A stretch of DNA of 64,000 nucleotides from Corbicula japonica (lineage: Eukaryota > Mollusca > Bivalvia > Venerida > Cyrenidae): contig JAZAYU010000006.1 of the NCBI GenBank assembly GCA_038501625.1, positions 14,510,638 to 14,574,637 on the forward strand, written 5' to 3'. This document shows positions 1 to 10,894 of this stretch, piece by piece (positions within the stretch are counted from its first letter, which is position 1; each line of letters opens with the position of its first letter). The position numbers were made by a program, and so were the translations under genes. The notes beneath the pieces were generated by a model. It was not told the DNA's origin and made no database searches. It worked only from the letters and a program-made list of their open reading frames with translations.

Positions 1-786
1 AACAGTTCTGTGTTTTTAACATTGATTGCCCACTTTTACTGGCAATACTATTTGAAATAACAGGTTTAGCACACTGACTTGCAATAACTTGTTGAGAACA
101 CTTTATATTTGAAGATGGGACTGGTTTGTTACAAGAAGACACCTGACAAATAATGGGCTGCTTCAAAATGCTTGTGGTTGTTAAAGAACCACTTCGGAAC
201 ATTTTCGTTGAAGTAGTAGTAACAACAACAGCATCAGGTGCAGCACCAACTACTCTATCTGAATGTTTATTTTGCAGACTGGTGAAGTTTTTATTGCTTA
301 TAATGTTTTGCTTCTTAGTTTCTTTTCTACCAAGTTGGAAAGTGTATCTTGTAGTTTTGGTCTTGGGTAATAAAGATTCATCCGAAGATTTTCGTTTAAG
401 GCCAAACACTGGAGAAACAAATTTCTTCTCATCAGCCTGCACTTGCGTGTCTTTCACGATGTTGAATGAGTTGTCTTCAAATAATTCATCATCGCTCCAG
501 TCCTCTTCAATATCACAATTCAGTGCTGTTGTATCAGTATTCTGTGTTTCAAAATGCTCCTCTATGTTTTTATCTCTTGAAAGATCACCTGTGGGTTTTG
601 TGTCAATTTTATCAAGTTTCTTTTCTAAGACCCTTGGAGAGACATGGGAACGTTTGACAACAAGCGTGTTTTCAACAACAGTGTCAATGTCAGAACCGAA
701 CAAATCATCTGAACAGTTGTGTAGGGCAGCTGTTTCTTCCTCACAGGCATCAGCTTCTACAACATCATTCTTCTCTTTATCATCTT
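1..786 (-). CDS. ETAA1: ETAA1-like exon 6 (large exon, incomplete)
   Basis: Acceptor TTGCAG ends at 787, and the frame is open to the window edge (261 codons). Contains EEDWSDDELFEDNSF and a low-complexity Ser/Thr/Lys region. The vertebrate gene also has one long internal exon here. An open frame on the other strand at 153-800 is its shadow. Confidence 0.82.
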
Positions 787-3700
787 CTGCAAGATATTAG
801 GAAATAATTAATTTCAAACTAGAATTTGTCCTCGGACGCTGATGCCTGAATGCTTCCACAACATTTGTAATAACAAAGGGACATAAGTCTGGTAAAAATG
901 GCCACAGGAAAAAATCCTTTCTTTACAATCATCTACACATCCTGCTTGATCATCTGTGCAAGTTTGAAAAAAAAAATCCGCCTAATCATTTAGGAGGAGT
1001 TGATGCATCAAGATTTGGAGGATGGACGTATGATGTATGGACTGACCAGTGCAATTCTATATGCCTCCCACCAAAATTAATGGGAAAGTATAAAAGTACA
1101 GTGGTACATGTATAAACTTTATCAGTGCACTACCACAAATGTCATATTATCCCTAAATCTGTCAGTTAACCCTCAACTTGGCTGGACATTAAAGTGACAT
1201 GGTTTACATGAATCAATACTTCTTGATTTTCTAGAGATTTATACTTTGTAATTAGTCCAAGTTGTAGAAACAATATAATAGACAAAGTTTATTAGAATTG
1301 GGTATCTCATTAGTAGTCTATATCTAGTTGCAGTGACAAAGTAAATTGTTTTGTTATACACAACCCCTGAAGACAATACTTTTTGGTATCACAGATTCAG
1401 GTTAGTTAAAATTTAGCAACATGGACAAACAACTAAATCCTCAACTAAACAAAATTCATTGCCAGTCCCAAGTTTATAAATGTACACTAATCATTCTTTC
1501 CTGTTAATGTTTTTTTTTCTCATATCCTATTACATCATGGATGTAATATGAATTAGTCAGAGCACTCTTTCATGAAGATTTGTTTTACCTGGACATTTAT
1601 TAAAGGCCAGTGACAGCTTATTCAGTAGGTCGTTTGTAACACATGACTCTTTACCACTCTTCTTCCTTTGTCTGGCTCGCTTTCTTAATCTGAAATAAGA
1701 AACAGCTCAGGTAGTCTATCACTTGTAGAATACTGTTAACATTCTGCCTTCAAACTATGTTTGTAGGGTTACAAAGAGGTTTTTAAGCCCAATTATTGGT
1801 GCTATAAAACATGTAGCACTGTACTAAATAGTTCTGTTCAGCAAAGGAATGGCATACCAGTTAATTAATTTAAAGTTTGGTTATCATTGTTGTTCTTTGC
1901 AGCTCAATCAGATTGGCATTAACATTTAACTAAATTCTTTGGCTATGAAACTATTACCATCTGTTTATATTAACAAAACAAGGTTTTCCAATAAGCCCTA
2001 AAATATCATCACAGGGAAATCACCTTGCTGTTCAAATTCATAAGATATAAATTATTAGGTAGAATCGGTCACCAGTAAATCAAATAATGATTTATGTGCT
2101 TGCCTCTAACAGTAAACACTTATTTTAAATTTAGTTTAGAAATAAGGTATTTGAATCAAGTGGCAATCATAGGCATACTTGAAAAAAAAAAGTTCATACG
2201 TGAAAAAAAAATGTTGAATAAACAACATACAATGTAATTACTAATAAAAGATTGAACTAGAATGTTGTGTTCCGCGGAACACATGTGTCGCCTGCATGGA
2301 AAAAGTTGAAATGTGGGCCTATTTTTAATCATATATAATAAAAATATTTTATTTAAGTTGATTTCAATACTAGACCACAGAACACATGTGTCATCTAAAT
2401 TGCATTTAAAAGGGGAACAACTATAATAATGGTGAAACCCGAGTTATCATCTTCAAAAATTGGTTTGTGCACGCAGATGAGTTTTTCAAAGTATTAAGTG
2501 AATTGAACAAGTACTTTCCATTTTACAGGCAACACTAAGTTTCATGTGAAAGTTGCATTTGAAAGGGACTTAACTCAAAAAATATTCAAACAGGAGTTAT
2601 AATTTTTGTAGTTGTCGATCGCACTGTTCATGTTGATGATACAATCCAAGTATTCAATGAATAGGGCAAGTACTTTCAAATTATACGCAACATTAAGTTT
2701 CATGTGAAATTTGCATTTGAAAAAAAAAAGTCAAACAGGAGTTATGATTCTTGTTGTAACCCATGTTGTTGTTCATGAAGATGATATATTCGATGAGTGA
2801 ATAGGACAAGTACTTTAAAAGTTATAGGCAACATTAAGTTTCATGTTAAAGTTGTATATTAAAGGGACAAAACTCATAAAATAGTCCAGCAGGAGTTATC
2901 ATTCTTGTTCTTCATAATGATGCTTTTCATGAAGATGATTTATTTCGAATATCAAGTGAATTTTCAAAGTTAAAGTCAACATTAAGTTTCATGTTAAAGT
3001 TGCATTTGGAAGGGGCATAACTCAAAGTATAATCAAACAGGAGTTATGATTCTTTTTGTTACCAATGTTGTTGATCATGCTGATAATGTATTCCAAGTAT
3101 GAAGTGAATAGGACAAGTACTTTCAAAGTTATAGGCAACATTAAGTTTCATGTTAAAGTTGCATTTGAAAGGGGCATAACTCCAAAATATTGAAACTGGT
3201 GTTATCATTCATGTCGTCACAGATGGCGTTGTTCATGCTGATGATATATTCCAAGTATGAAGTGAATGAGCAAGTACTTTCAAAGTTAAGGCAACATTAA
3301 GTTTCAGGTTAAAGTTGCATTTGAAAGGGGCATAACTCAAAAAATATTGAAACTGGAGTTATCATTCTTGTTGTCGTAGATGGCATTGTTCATGCTGATG
3401 ATATATTCCAAGTATAAATTGAATAGAACAAGTATAATCAAAGTTATAGGCAACATTAAGTTTCCGGTTAAAGTTGCATTTGAAAGGGGCATAACTAAAA
3501 AAATATTGAAACTGGAGTTATCATTCTTGTCGTCACTGATGGCATTGTTCATGCTGATGATATATTCCAAGTACAAAGTGAATAGGACAAGTACTTTCAA
3601 AGTTATAGGCAACATTAAGTTTCAGATTCAAGTTGCATTTGAAAGGGGCATAACTCAAAAAATATTGAAACTGGAGTTATCATTCTTGTCGTCACAGATG

Positions 3701-6700
3701 GCATTGTTCATGCTGATGATATATTCCAAGTATGAATTGAATAGGACAAGTACTTTCAAAGTTATAGGCAACATTAAGTTTCAGATAAAAGTTGCATTTG
3801 AAAGGGGCATAACTAAAAAAATATTGAAACTGGAGTTATCATTCTTGTTGTCACAGATGGCATTGTTCATGCTGATGATATATTCCTAGTATGAAGTGAA
3901 TAGGACAAGTACTTTCAAAGTTATAGGCAACATTAAGTTTCAGATTCAAGTTGCATTACAAAGGGGCATAACTCAAAAAATATTGAAACTGGAGTTATTA
4001 TTCTTGTCGTCACAGATGGCATTGTTGATGCTGATGATATATTCCAAGTATGAAGTAAATAGGACAAGTACTTTCAAAGTTATAGGCAACATTAAGTTTC
4101 AGATTAAAGTTGCATTTGAAAGGGGCATAACTCAAAAAATATTGAAACTGGAGTTATCATTCTTCTCGTCACAGATGGCATTGTTCATGCTGATGATATA
4201 TTCCAAGTATGAAGTGAATAGGACAAGTACTTTCAAAGTTATAGGCAACATTAAGTTTCAGATTAAAGTTGCATTTGAAAGGGGCATTACTCAAAAAATA
4301 TTGAAACTGGAGTTATCATTCTTGTCGTCACAGATGGCATTGTTCATGCTGATGATATATTCCAAGTATGAAGTGAATAGGTCAAGTTCTTTCAAAGTTA
4401 TAGGCAACATTAAGTTTCAGATTAAAGTTGGGGGACTACCGGACGACGGCACCGACGACGACGACGCCGCCGGACAATAGCATCCCTATGTGTCTACCTG
4501 CTATCGCAGGCGACACAAAAAGCATACCTGGGCAAAAAAATCATTGACATTTCAACTGGGAAATGTATTAAGAATGGAGATAGAGGAGTCTTACACATGG
4601 TCATTGTGGCTTACATATTCTCTCTTTACATATTTAACACTTACAATAATTTCTAGCTCTCCAACCAGTCAACACAAATATTTTCAAGATGAACAACTTC
4701 TCAGCTTGCAAACAGATCTGCACAGCAGGGCTCTCACCTGACTTGCAGATCAGGGAGAAGTTTTGTCATTATTTCACTGAATTATGGAGAAGTTTGCAGT
4801 CAACAGCATTCTTTCCCTATATAGTCTATACAAAGTGACTTCTTCCATAGCTCAAAGAAGGTAGAAGTCTGGTCACTTTTGGGAGACTACTTCTCCCAAG
4901 TCTCTATCAAGTGAGAGCCTTGCACAGGTGAATAAAATGGCGAACAATTTTATTATATTGTCAGAGATGGATAAAGTACCTGTTGGAATGATGATCATCG
5001 AGCAGTTTGTCTTCTGTGTCCTCCCGCCACACACCCAACAATGGTGGTGTACTTCTCTTTGTAGGCAATATTCCTTCATGCTGGGTAAAACAAGCATTTG
5101 TTCAGGATTTTACTACAGTATAAAGTATCATAGGAAACAAAGAAACATCTCCAATATTCAGTAACATTTATGTATATGAAGCAAGACAAAGTTGACCTTA
5201 TTTACATATATGAATATCTTATTGCTTATAGTTATATAGTCTTAATTCAAAAGAATCAGCTAAGATTATGGGAAAAGGGAGCTTTCTAATTCAGGTAGAA
5301 GTTAATCAAAGTTTTCAGCTTTGTGTAACTCTGTATATACAGGTTTAATTGCTTGTGTAAACAGTGTAGATCCATATCAACCGGCATATCTGTGCTGTCT
5401 GATCAGGATCTCAACTGTTTTTTGGTCATCAATATATAAGCAAACATAGCAGATTCTGTGCAAGCTGATCTGGATCTATACTTTTCGCCCATGGTTAACA
5501 GCCATATGCCATGGAGTAAGGGAATAAATTGAGACCTCAGTTTATTATCTTCTAATAAAATTCAGGTGGGATACATGTTTACTGGTAAAAATACTTCTGC
5601 TTGTCAAGATACAGATAAAACAGAACTAAGATTTGTTGGACTGAGGTTCTAAAGAAAAATTTGACAGATTGAGCTGCTCTTTTTTAACCTGATTTTAAGC
5701 TCATTACTTCACTCCATTTATATGAGTTTTATTTCACATATGTGACCAGTGAGGATCCAGATCAGCTGACATATCCACACCATCTGATCTGGATCTGCAT
5801 CAATCACTTCTTGGTCAGAAATAGCCTGATGAATCTAACAGTGAACAGTGTAGATCCTGATCCTGATCTACATTGTCCACAATTGTGACTAATCAGGTAT
5901 ATATGGAGTAAAGGTTTAAGAAGTTCAACAATAGATTGCACTGACCTCATCTCCACAGAGCTGCATGACGAGGTCTGAAACATCATCGCCATTTTCTTCG
6001 TCTGTAACTGTACATAAAACGATGTGTTCATAATTTCTATATCCTTCACATTCTAAGTATTTTATGACTTCAGACTTTTAGACTTAGCCATTTATATCTA
6101 CTGAACTTTCAGTGTGTTAATGAAGTCAAAGAGACAAACAAGTTACAACTTCCAGACAAGTGACTTGTAAAATGTTTCCAGCTCTTACTTTGCTACCAAG
6201 ACCTTCTTTGGAACTAGATTACACGTTTTTTTAGTGCATTGGTCTTAATTTCGAGTTGGTTTTGTACTTTGAACCAGTCAATTCATTGTTCATAGGGGAG
6301 TTTTCCTGAAATTTATTAACTCAATATTAGCAATCAGTATAGACCCTGCTTGGACTGTGATGTGCAGCCAAGTTTTTTCCCTCTTCAGTAGGGGCCATTT
6401 ATGGGCACCTTCCCCTCAGAAAATTTCTTTAAAATCATGCAGTTTTCCCCAAAAATGTAACTTTATGTTAGGTTTTTTCATTCCCCTTTGGAGAAAAAAT
6501 CACACTATTTTCCCCGAAATTTTAGGGCATGGGCCCCTTCCCCTGGAAGTGAAAAAAGCCCTGTCTACAATAAGCACGAAAGTTTAAAAAACTTACATCT
6601 TTTAATTCCTCTAATGGTATCTGGAGAATTACAGTCCCATCCTACAACCACTTGGGAATCAAAGTGCTGAGACAGCAGGAAATCATCTCTAACAGGTGTA

Positions 6701-9700
6701 AGAGCAGCATGCTTGTTCTTTGCTTTCAATTTTGGTGTTCTCACTTTTGAATCACTTTTTACAGCATGAGAGGTTTTTTTCACTGAAAACAAAGACAAAG
6801 AAGTTATTTAATAACTTACAAGAATTTTTTTTTCACAGAAAAAAAACTTAACTACCAAAATAAAGTTTAAAAAACTTCCAATATAAAGTTTAAATAATTT
6901 AAAAACTAAGGATGTCCTTTCAATTCACCAAACAGCTAACTGTAAAATCTTCTCATATCTCTCACTAACTGATCATCAGATGTAAAAACATTTTGGCTTC
7001 CACATTATCATGTTGCCATAAGCAATAAAATTTTTAATTTTGGTAAAGAAACATTAAGAGAAGAAACATTATTATTATTATTGGCGTGTTAAGTTTTTAT
7101 GAAGAGCAGACGGACCGGATGAACAAAGTGGTCTCTATGTATTTACTTTTCTTTGAAAGGGTGACACAAAAACAGATTCCTACAACTCCACATACAGAAA
7201 GATAAATGAATGAATCCATCATGTTTGTATGCTTGTTGGTGCATAATATATGACGTAGATTGCAATTCCTATTACTATACCAACTTAAACAGTTACAAAT
7301 AGTTTGTTCTATAACTAAATCTTTGTTTAAAATTACAAAATGAACTATTTTTATTTTACTAGATCAATATTTATTTTATTTGCATCTTTCATTTTTTAAA
7401 GTACTTTTTAAACATCATCTGCCATCTTGTGACATTCACATATAAGTGTTCACTTAAATGGAAAGGTACAGCCTTCTCAATTTATACTGTATAATTATAC
7501 ATGCTTTTCATGTGCAACTGTACTTATAACAATACTTCTAGCTGTCAAACCAAGGGATGTTATTATGAATCCCATCTGATTGTTCAACCGCATGCGTGTA
7601 TAAACGTAGTAAAATTATATTTTCACCATCAATGTTTACAAATTATCAACTAACCATAACGCGCATTTCCATTGCTGTTTAAATACCCATGCAAGTCGCC
7701 ATATCTGGTTATTTAATAAGTTATTGATTGTCCTGTTCATTAAACTATTACGGATTTAGCAGTCGGGCCTCAGTTTTAACACTTCAGTAAATACACTAAC
7801 AGCTGTTTTACAGTTAATCGTCTTGCTTTACTCATGCATAATCACTATCAAAACATTGACCGCCAACTAAAATAACCGATGTCTTTAAACACTTGTTGCG
7901 CCCTTGGTTACTTTTTCAGAATAAAAATGCAAGAAAATAGAAGGGACACAACTCCATCTAACATCACCTTGACCTACAAATTATGGCATCACAACAAGCA
8001 ATACTGAATAGGGGCCTACTGATATACAGAGTCACCTCAAATTAACAAAATGTGAAACAGACATATAAATAGAAATCATCTTCGAAAATTAATTTTAAGT
8101 TAATAACAAAGTCAACTTTTAAATTACTAATTTACCTAACTTTATCCTTTTTAAAATTTGACTTATTGGGCCAATTAGAAAACGGGCTTGGTGTTTTCAG
8201 GGTTCTCCCCAGAAATTTTTTAAGGGATAGCTCATAATATGCGTAAGGGGTGGGTGCGGGAGGGGTGGCCCCTCCCGCGCGCCTGCGGCGAAGTTTTTGG
8301 TAGTTTTACCCTCTTTTATTATAATTTCATGCTATTCTAAGCCATTCTGCTGGTTAAATAATAAAGAAAGCATTTATAAAAGAACATTTATTTTATTACA
8401 TCAAATATATTGATTTATGTAAGTTTAATCATTGGTCAAGTTCACAGAAAACCTATCATTCTTATGTTTAAGGACCAAGTTGAGGAGAGATTTGTGATTT
8501 TTTAAGCATTTTTTATCAGACAGACAAGACAAATAAACTAGCTTTATATTGTTATTTGCCTTTCAAGAAGGGGATCTAAAGAATAAGGCTCACTGGTTTA
8601 GCACTCAGTTCTTATATTTTACTTATCACCTTTAAATTGCTAAGAAAACTGTGAACAAAAATGTATTGTCATCAATACTTACCCAAAACACATCAAATGC
8701 TACCGACATTCTCGCTAACTGCCAATTACCAGCCCATCAATTGTTCAGTTAATTTACAGCAATCATTTTATCATCGCGAGTAGTATCTTTCATCCACTTA
8801 ATCCCTTAATTGACACATGCATCGCACAGGTAATTGCAATTATTCTAATCTTTCCAATATACGGCTTCTGCTTCACTATGATTACGACCTTGACCGTCTT
8901 AATAATGTATCAGTGTTAACTGCATGATATAGCGAGCGTCTACTGATACAGATCACGTGACGTTTGACTGGATTTATCTCAGACGCTTCGGGCAATAAAC
9001 ATAATTGACACACTTTACTGTGTTTGTTGGAATACACTAAAACTTTATCAGCAGGAAATTAGGCGTAGCGCTGATCTTCTAAAGCATAGCGGTTAATTTT
9101 AGGGATAGCGGATTTATGGATTTAAAATTTTAGCGTAGCGGGTCCGGTACGCTAAAATGGCCTGGGGAGAACCCTGGTTTTATTATCGTGTTATGTAATC
9201 TAATTAGCAAGACATGGATCTTAACAGCTGAAGGTGTGATAAAGGTCCTTTTGAAGGTAAGTTGTTGGCAGAGTTGAGGTTGAAAAGTTGCTTGTTTGGG
9301 TAAAAGTGTTGTTTTAAAAAACTGACTAAGGATTAAAAATATGCCAATTACTTGTCACAATGTTGTTTTAGACCCGAGACATTGTTTATTTAATTTTGGC
9401 AAATTAAAGTGCTCCTAAATAAATTAAAGAAAATAGCCCTTAGGAAAGGTTTACACAAAATAAAATATATTAAAATGTAATGGAATGGACCGCAGATGAT
9501 TGCTGAGTTATTCTGTTTTGAATCTCAATCTCAGACCAGAATTACCCACTAACAGGTATGCGCTACAAAGGGAGGTTACTCAAGACATTATATTGAGATA
9601 ACTTTACATATCAGTTGCCCCCATTTAAAAGTTATGGATTCGAACTCACATCCTCCAGATTGGTAGACCAGTGAGTTACCAATGGAGCACCACACCTGTC

Positions 9701-10172
9701 AAAAAGTGAGAAAGATGTGGGATAAAAACCCAGTCCTCTCAAGACCCTGTTGTCATAAAGAATATTGTATGTTTGAAGAAATATAAATAAAAAGCAGTAA
9801 CTGTTATTTTCAGTTTTGTTTTCGTGACGGAAGGACCGACAAAGTGAACCCTTCATGAAGATTGTGTTGCTTTTTGACTTGATAAACAGATAAGGATATA
9901 TTTACTGGGCATCATGCCAGCCAGTCTAGCGATAACCCAAGCGCTCGGATATTAATCTGGATACTTGGTTGTTGTACTCCAGTATAAAATATCAGAAAAC
10001 AACATGTATTCTCAAAGTACAAATTCTTACAGGATGTCATAGATTCTGTGACTAATTTTTCTCCATTTCTTTGTAAATCGTCTGTCAAATCTATAATGGC
10101 ATTTGATTCGGATAGACCGGAAGACTTTTTTCTGGATAACTTTGCTTCGGACCTAGTACGCATTCTGCTCAT
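1..10172 (-). CDS. ETAA1: ETAA1-like ATR activator, 5' part (partial, 6 coding exons)
   Basis: Join of 10172-10031, 6782-6597, 6007-5946, 5080-4980, 1689-1589 and 786-1 (open at the left edge), 459 codons. All five introns are GT-AG and all phases match, which supports the model. ETAA1 is an RPA-bound activator of the ATR kinase at stalled replication forks. Visible family features: a basic N-terminus; a GWDCNSP motif (W96), matching the WDxxSP block around the tryptophan needed for ATR activation in the vertebrate protein; an acidic TDEENGDDVSDLV block (from residue 111); an LLGVW block (W148); a basic and helical block LRKRARQRKK...LLNKLSLAFNK (165-194); and an acidic EEDWSDDELFEDNSF block (W294), like the FEDDW region of the family. 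The rest is disordered and Ser/Lys rich. The C-terminal RPA-binding part lies outside the window. The assignment rests on motif order and exon layout, not on a search. Confidence 0.85.
787..1588. other. ETAA1-like intron 5
   Basis: AT-rich spacer between exons 5 and 6. I see no further gene or clear repeat in it. Confidence 0.6.
1589..1689 (-). CDS. ETAA1: ETAA1-like exon 5
   Basis: Acceptor TTATTTCAG ends at 1690 and donor GTAAAA starts at 1588. Codes LRKRARQRKKSGKE then LLNKLSLAFNK, a basic stretch followed by a short amphipathic helix, at the position of the short coiled coil in vertebrate ETAA1. Confidence 0.8.
2262..4520 (+). repeat. Minisatellite-bearing TIR element, ~159-bp unit (intron 4 of ETAA1-like gene)
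   Basis: The head carries acatgtgtcgcctgc and the tail carries gcaggcgacac, so the ends are inverted. Between them lies a tandem array that is regular from about 3280 to 4430. The phrase ttataggcaacattaag recurs at 3443, 3602, 3761, 3922, 4080, 4239 and 4398 (spacing 158-161). Earlier units (2400-3280) are decayed. The tail has a GAC/GACGAC-rich stretch (4438-4475). Non-autonomous, with no transposase seen. A shorter copy lies reversed at 45930-46715. Confidence 0.75.
4980..5080 (-). CDS. ETAA1: ETAA1-like exon 4
   Basis: Acceptor TTACCCAG ends at 5081 and donor GTACTT starts at 4979. Entered in phase 0, exits with two bases that pair with exon 5. Codes ...RSTPPLLGVWREDTEDKL..., matching the family's short hydrophobic block with a tryptophan. 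Another open frame over the same bases is a shadow. Confidence 0.78.
5330..5525. repeat. Palindromic MITE-like repeat, family B (decayed)
   Basis: Carries cagtgtagatcc and, inverted, ctgatctggatct, with tggtca in the middle. Same family as 18066-18253. It lies in intron 3-4 space of the ETAA1-like gene. Confidence 0.65.
5741..5914. repeat. Palindromic MITE-like repeat, family B (decayed)
   Basis: gaccagtgaggatccagatcag, then ccatctgatctggatctgc, then cttggtcagaaatagcctgatga, ending in tatatatggagtaaagg. It ends about 30 bases from the donor of ETAA1-like exon 3. Confidence 0.65.
5946..6007 (-). CDS. ETAA1: ETAA1-like exon 3
   Basis: Acceptor TACAG ends at 6008 and donor GTCAGT starts at 5945. 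Codes FTDEENGDDVSDLVMQL and four more residues, resembling the TDSDEIxxIVxxI block that follows WDxxSP in vertebrate ETAA1. Entry phase 2, exit phase 0. Confidence 0.8.
6597..6782 (-). CDS. ETAA1: ETAA1-like exon 2 (WDxxSP motif)
   Basis: Acceptor TTTTCAG ends at 6783 and donor GTAAGT starts at 6596. Codes residues 48-109, lysine rich, then VVVGWDCNSPDTIRGIKR. This holds the conserved tryptophan of the ATR-activating region. Confidence 0.85.
6783..8006. other. ETAA1-like intron 1, proximal part
   Basis: AT-rich intron sequence. I see no gene or clear repeat unit in it. Confidence 0.5.
8011..9622. mobile_element. TIR element (same family as 33937-35370), split by a hAT-like insertion
   Basis: Left end ggggcctactgatatacagag; right end has the inverse, catatcagttgccccc. 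The interior (for example near 8060-8110 and 9480-9560) matches the plus-strand copy at 33937-35370 in inverted order. This copy is shorter (about 0.63 kb without the insertion). No coding capacity seen. It sits in intron 1 of the ETAA1-like gene. Confidence 0.65.
8198..9176. mobile_element. hAT-like non-autonomous element, 979 bp, 5-bp target duplication GTTTT
   Basis: Ends are CAGGGTTCTCCCCAG and its inverse CTGGGGAGAACCCTG. It is flanked by GTTTT at 8193-8197 and 9177-9181. The related repeat near 34930-34990 has the same flank uninterrupted (ggtgttttatgaccatgt on its minus strand), so it is a true empty site. The interior has a GC-rich block near 8245-8290 and no open frame. CAGGG ends point to hAT, and a 5-bp duplication suggests the hAT5-type group (inference). 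Confidence 0.75.
10031..10172 (-). CDS. ETAA1: ETAA1-like exon 1 (start codon)
   Basis: Starts at ATG 10172-10170 and encodes residues 1-47, basic then IIDLTDD. Donor GTAAG at 10030. Ends one base into codon 48. The in-frame GTG just upstream is not needed as a start. Confidence 0.75.
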
Positions 10173-10796
10173 CACAAAATATAATCATTTTATTCATTGT
10201 CCCCAAACTTCAAAGGTAACTGCAAACATCTGGATCAATTCTGTTTACTAGCTTAGAGATGAGATGACACATGTTTACAAAATTTTGTTATCCGAAATCA
10301 AATTCGGAAATCCCTCTGGTATGAAACTGAGGCTGCAGCGGATGTTCAGTTTCTCAGCACAGTTGATCGTAAAAGATACGTGTATACGCTAAAAATTACT
10401 TCTTTAGACAGCAAAAACAAACATTTTGTCCAAAATGTTTGTTATTTTATTTCATCAAATGACTAAAAAGAAAAAAAACATAATGTGCATTAAGGCAATT
10501 AAGTAAGTACGATATTCATGGGAGGTCACTCTGGCTAATCGTAAGAGAGAAAGGGTTTTACAGTCATCCGAATATCATCTCTTTGATTCACAATAGTTCT
10601 GTTGTTTTTAAGCTCAAAGTTTATAATAACGTGTAAGTATATATCATTACAATGACCAGTTACGATACAATAAATAATGATATGTTCGTTCTCTAAACTT
10701 TCGTACCCAATGTTGGTATTCGAAAGGTGTACAAGGTAGTCTTATAAATAGGAGATCATTTTTTCATTTTCGTATACATGCTTGAAAGGCGTGTCG

Positions 10797-10874
10797 GACA
10801 TTTCAATCCCTCGACATTTCAATCCTTTCTTCAAAACAAAGACTTTCCAACCCCTGGACATTTCAACCCCTAAA
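10797..10874 (+). repeat. gacatttcaacccc minisatellite, left block
   Basis: Four imperfect copies of gacatttcaa(t/c)cc(c/t). The same motif in the same orientation resumes at 13084-13248, so the Mutator-like element lies inside one array. Confidence 0.7.
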
Positions 10875-10894
10875 ATGTCATTTCAATGAATTAT

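Noticed and set aside
153..800. 215-codon Ser-rich frame on the plus strand
   Set aside because: Shadow of ETAA1-like exon 6 on the minus strand, which has splice phase and motif support.
3380..4480. Two long open frames with a repeated KVIGNIKFQIKVAFERGI phrase, as if a repeat protein
   Set aside because: They are readings of the 159-bp minisatellite and continue into its noncoding tail. The reverse strand is also open in places.
4873..5097. Minus-strand frame over ETAA1-like exon 4
   Set aside because: Wrong frame. The phase that joins exons 3 and 5 gives the conserved LLGVW block instead.
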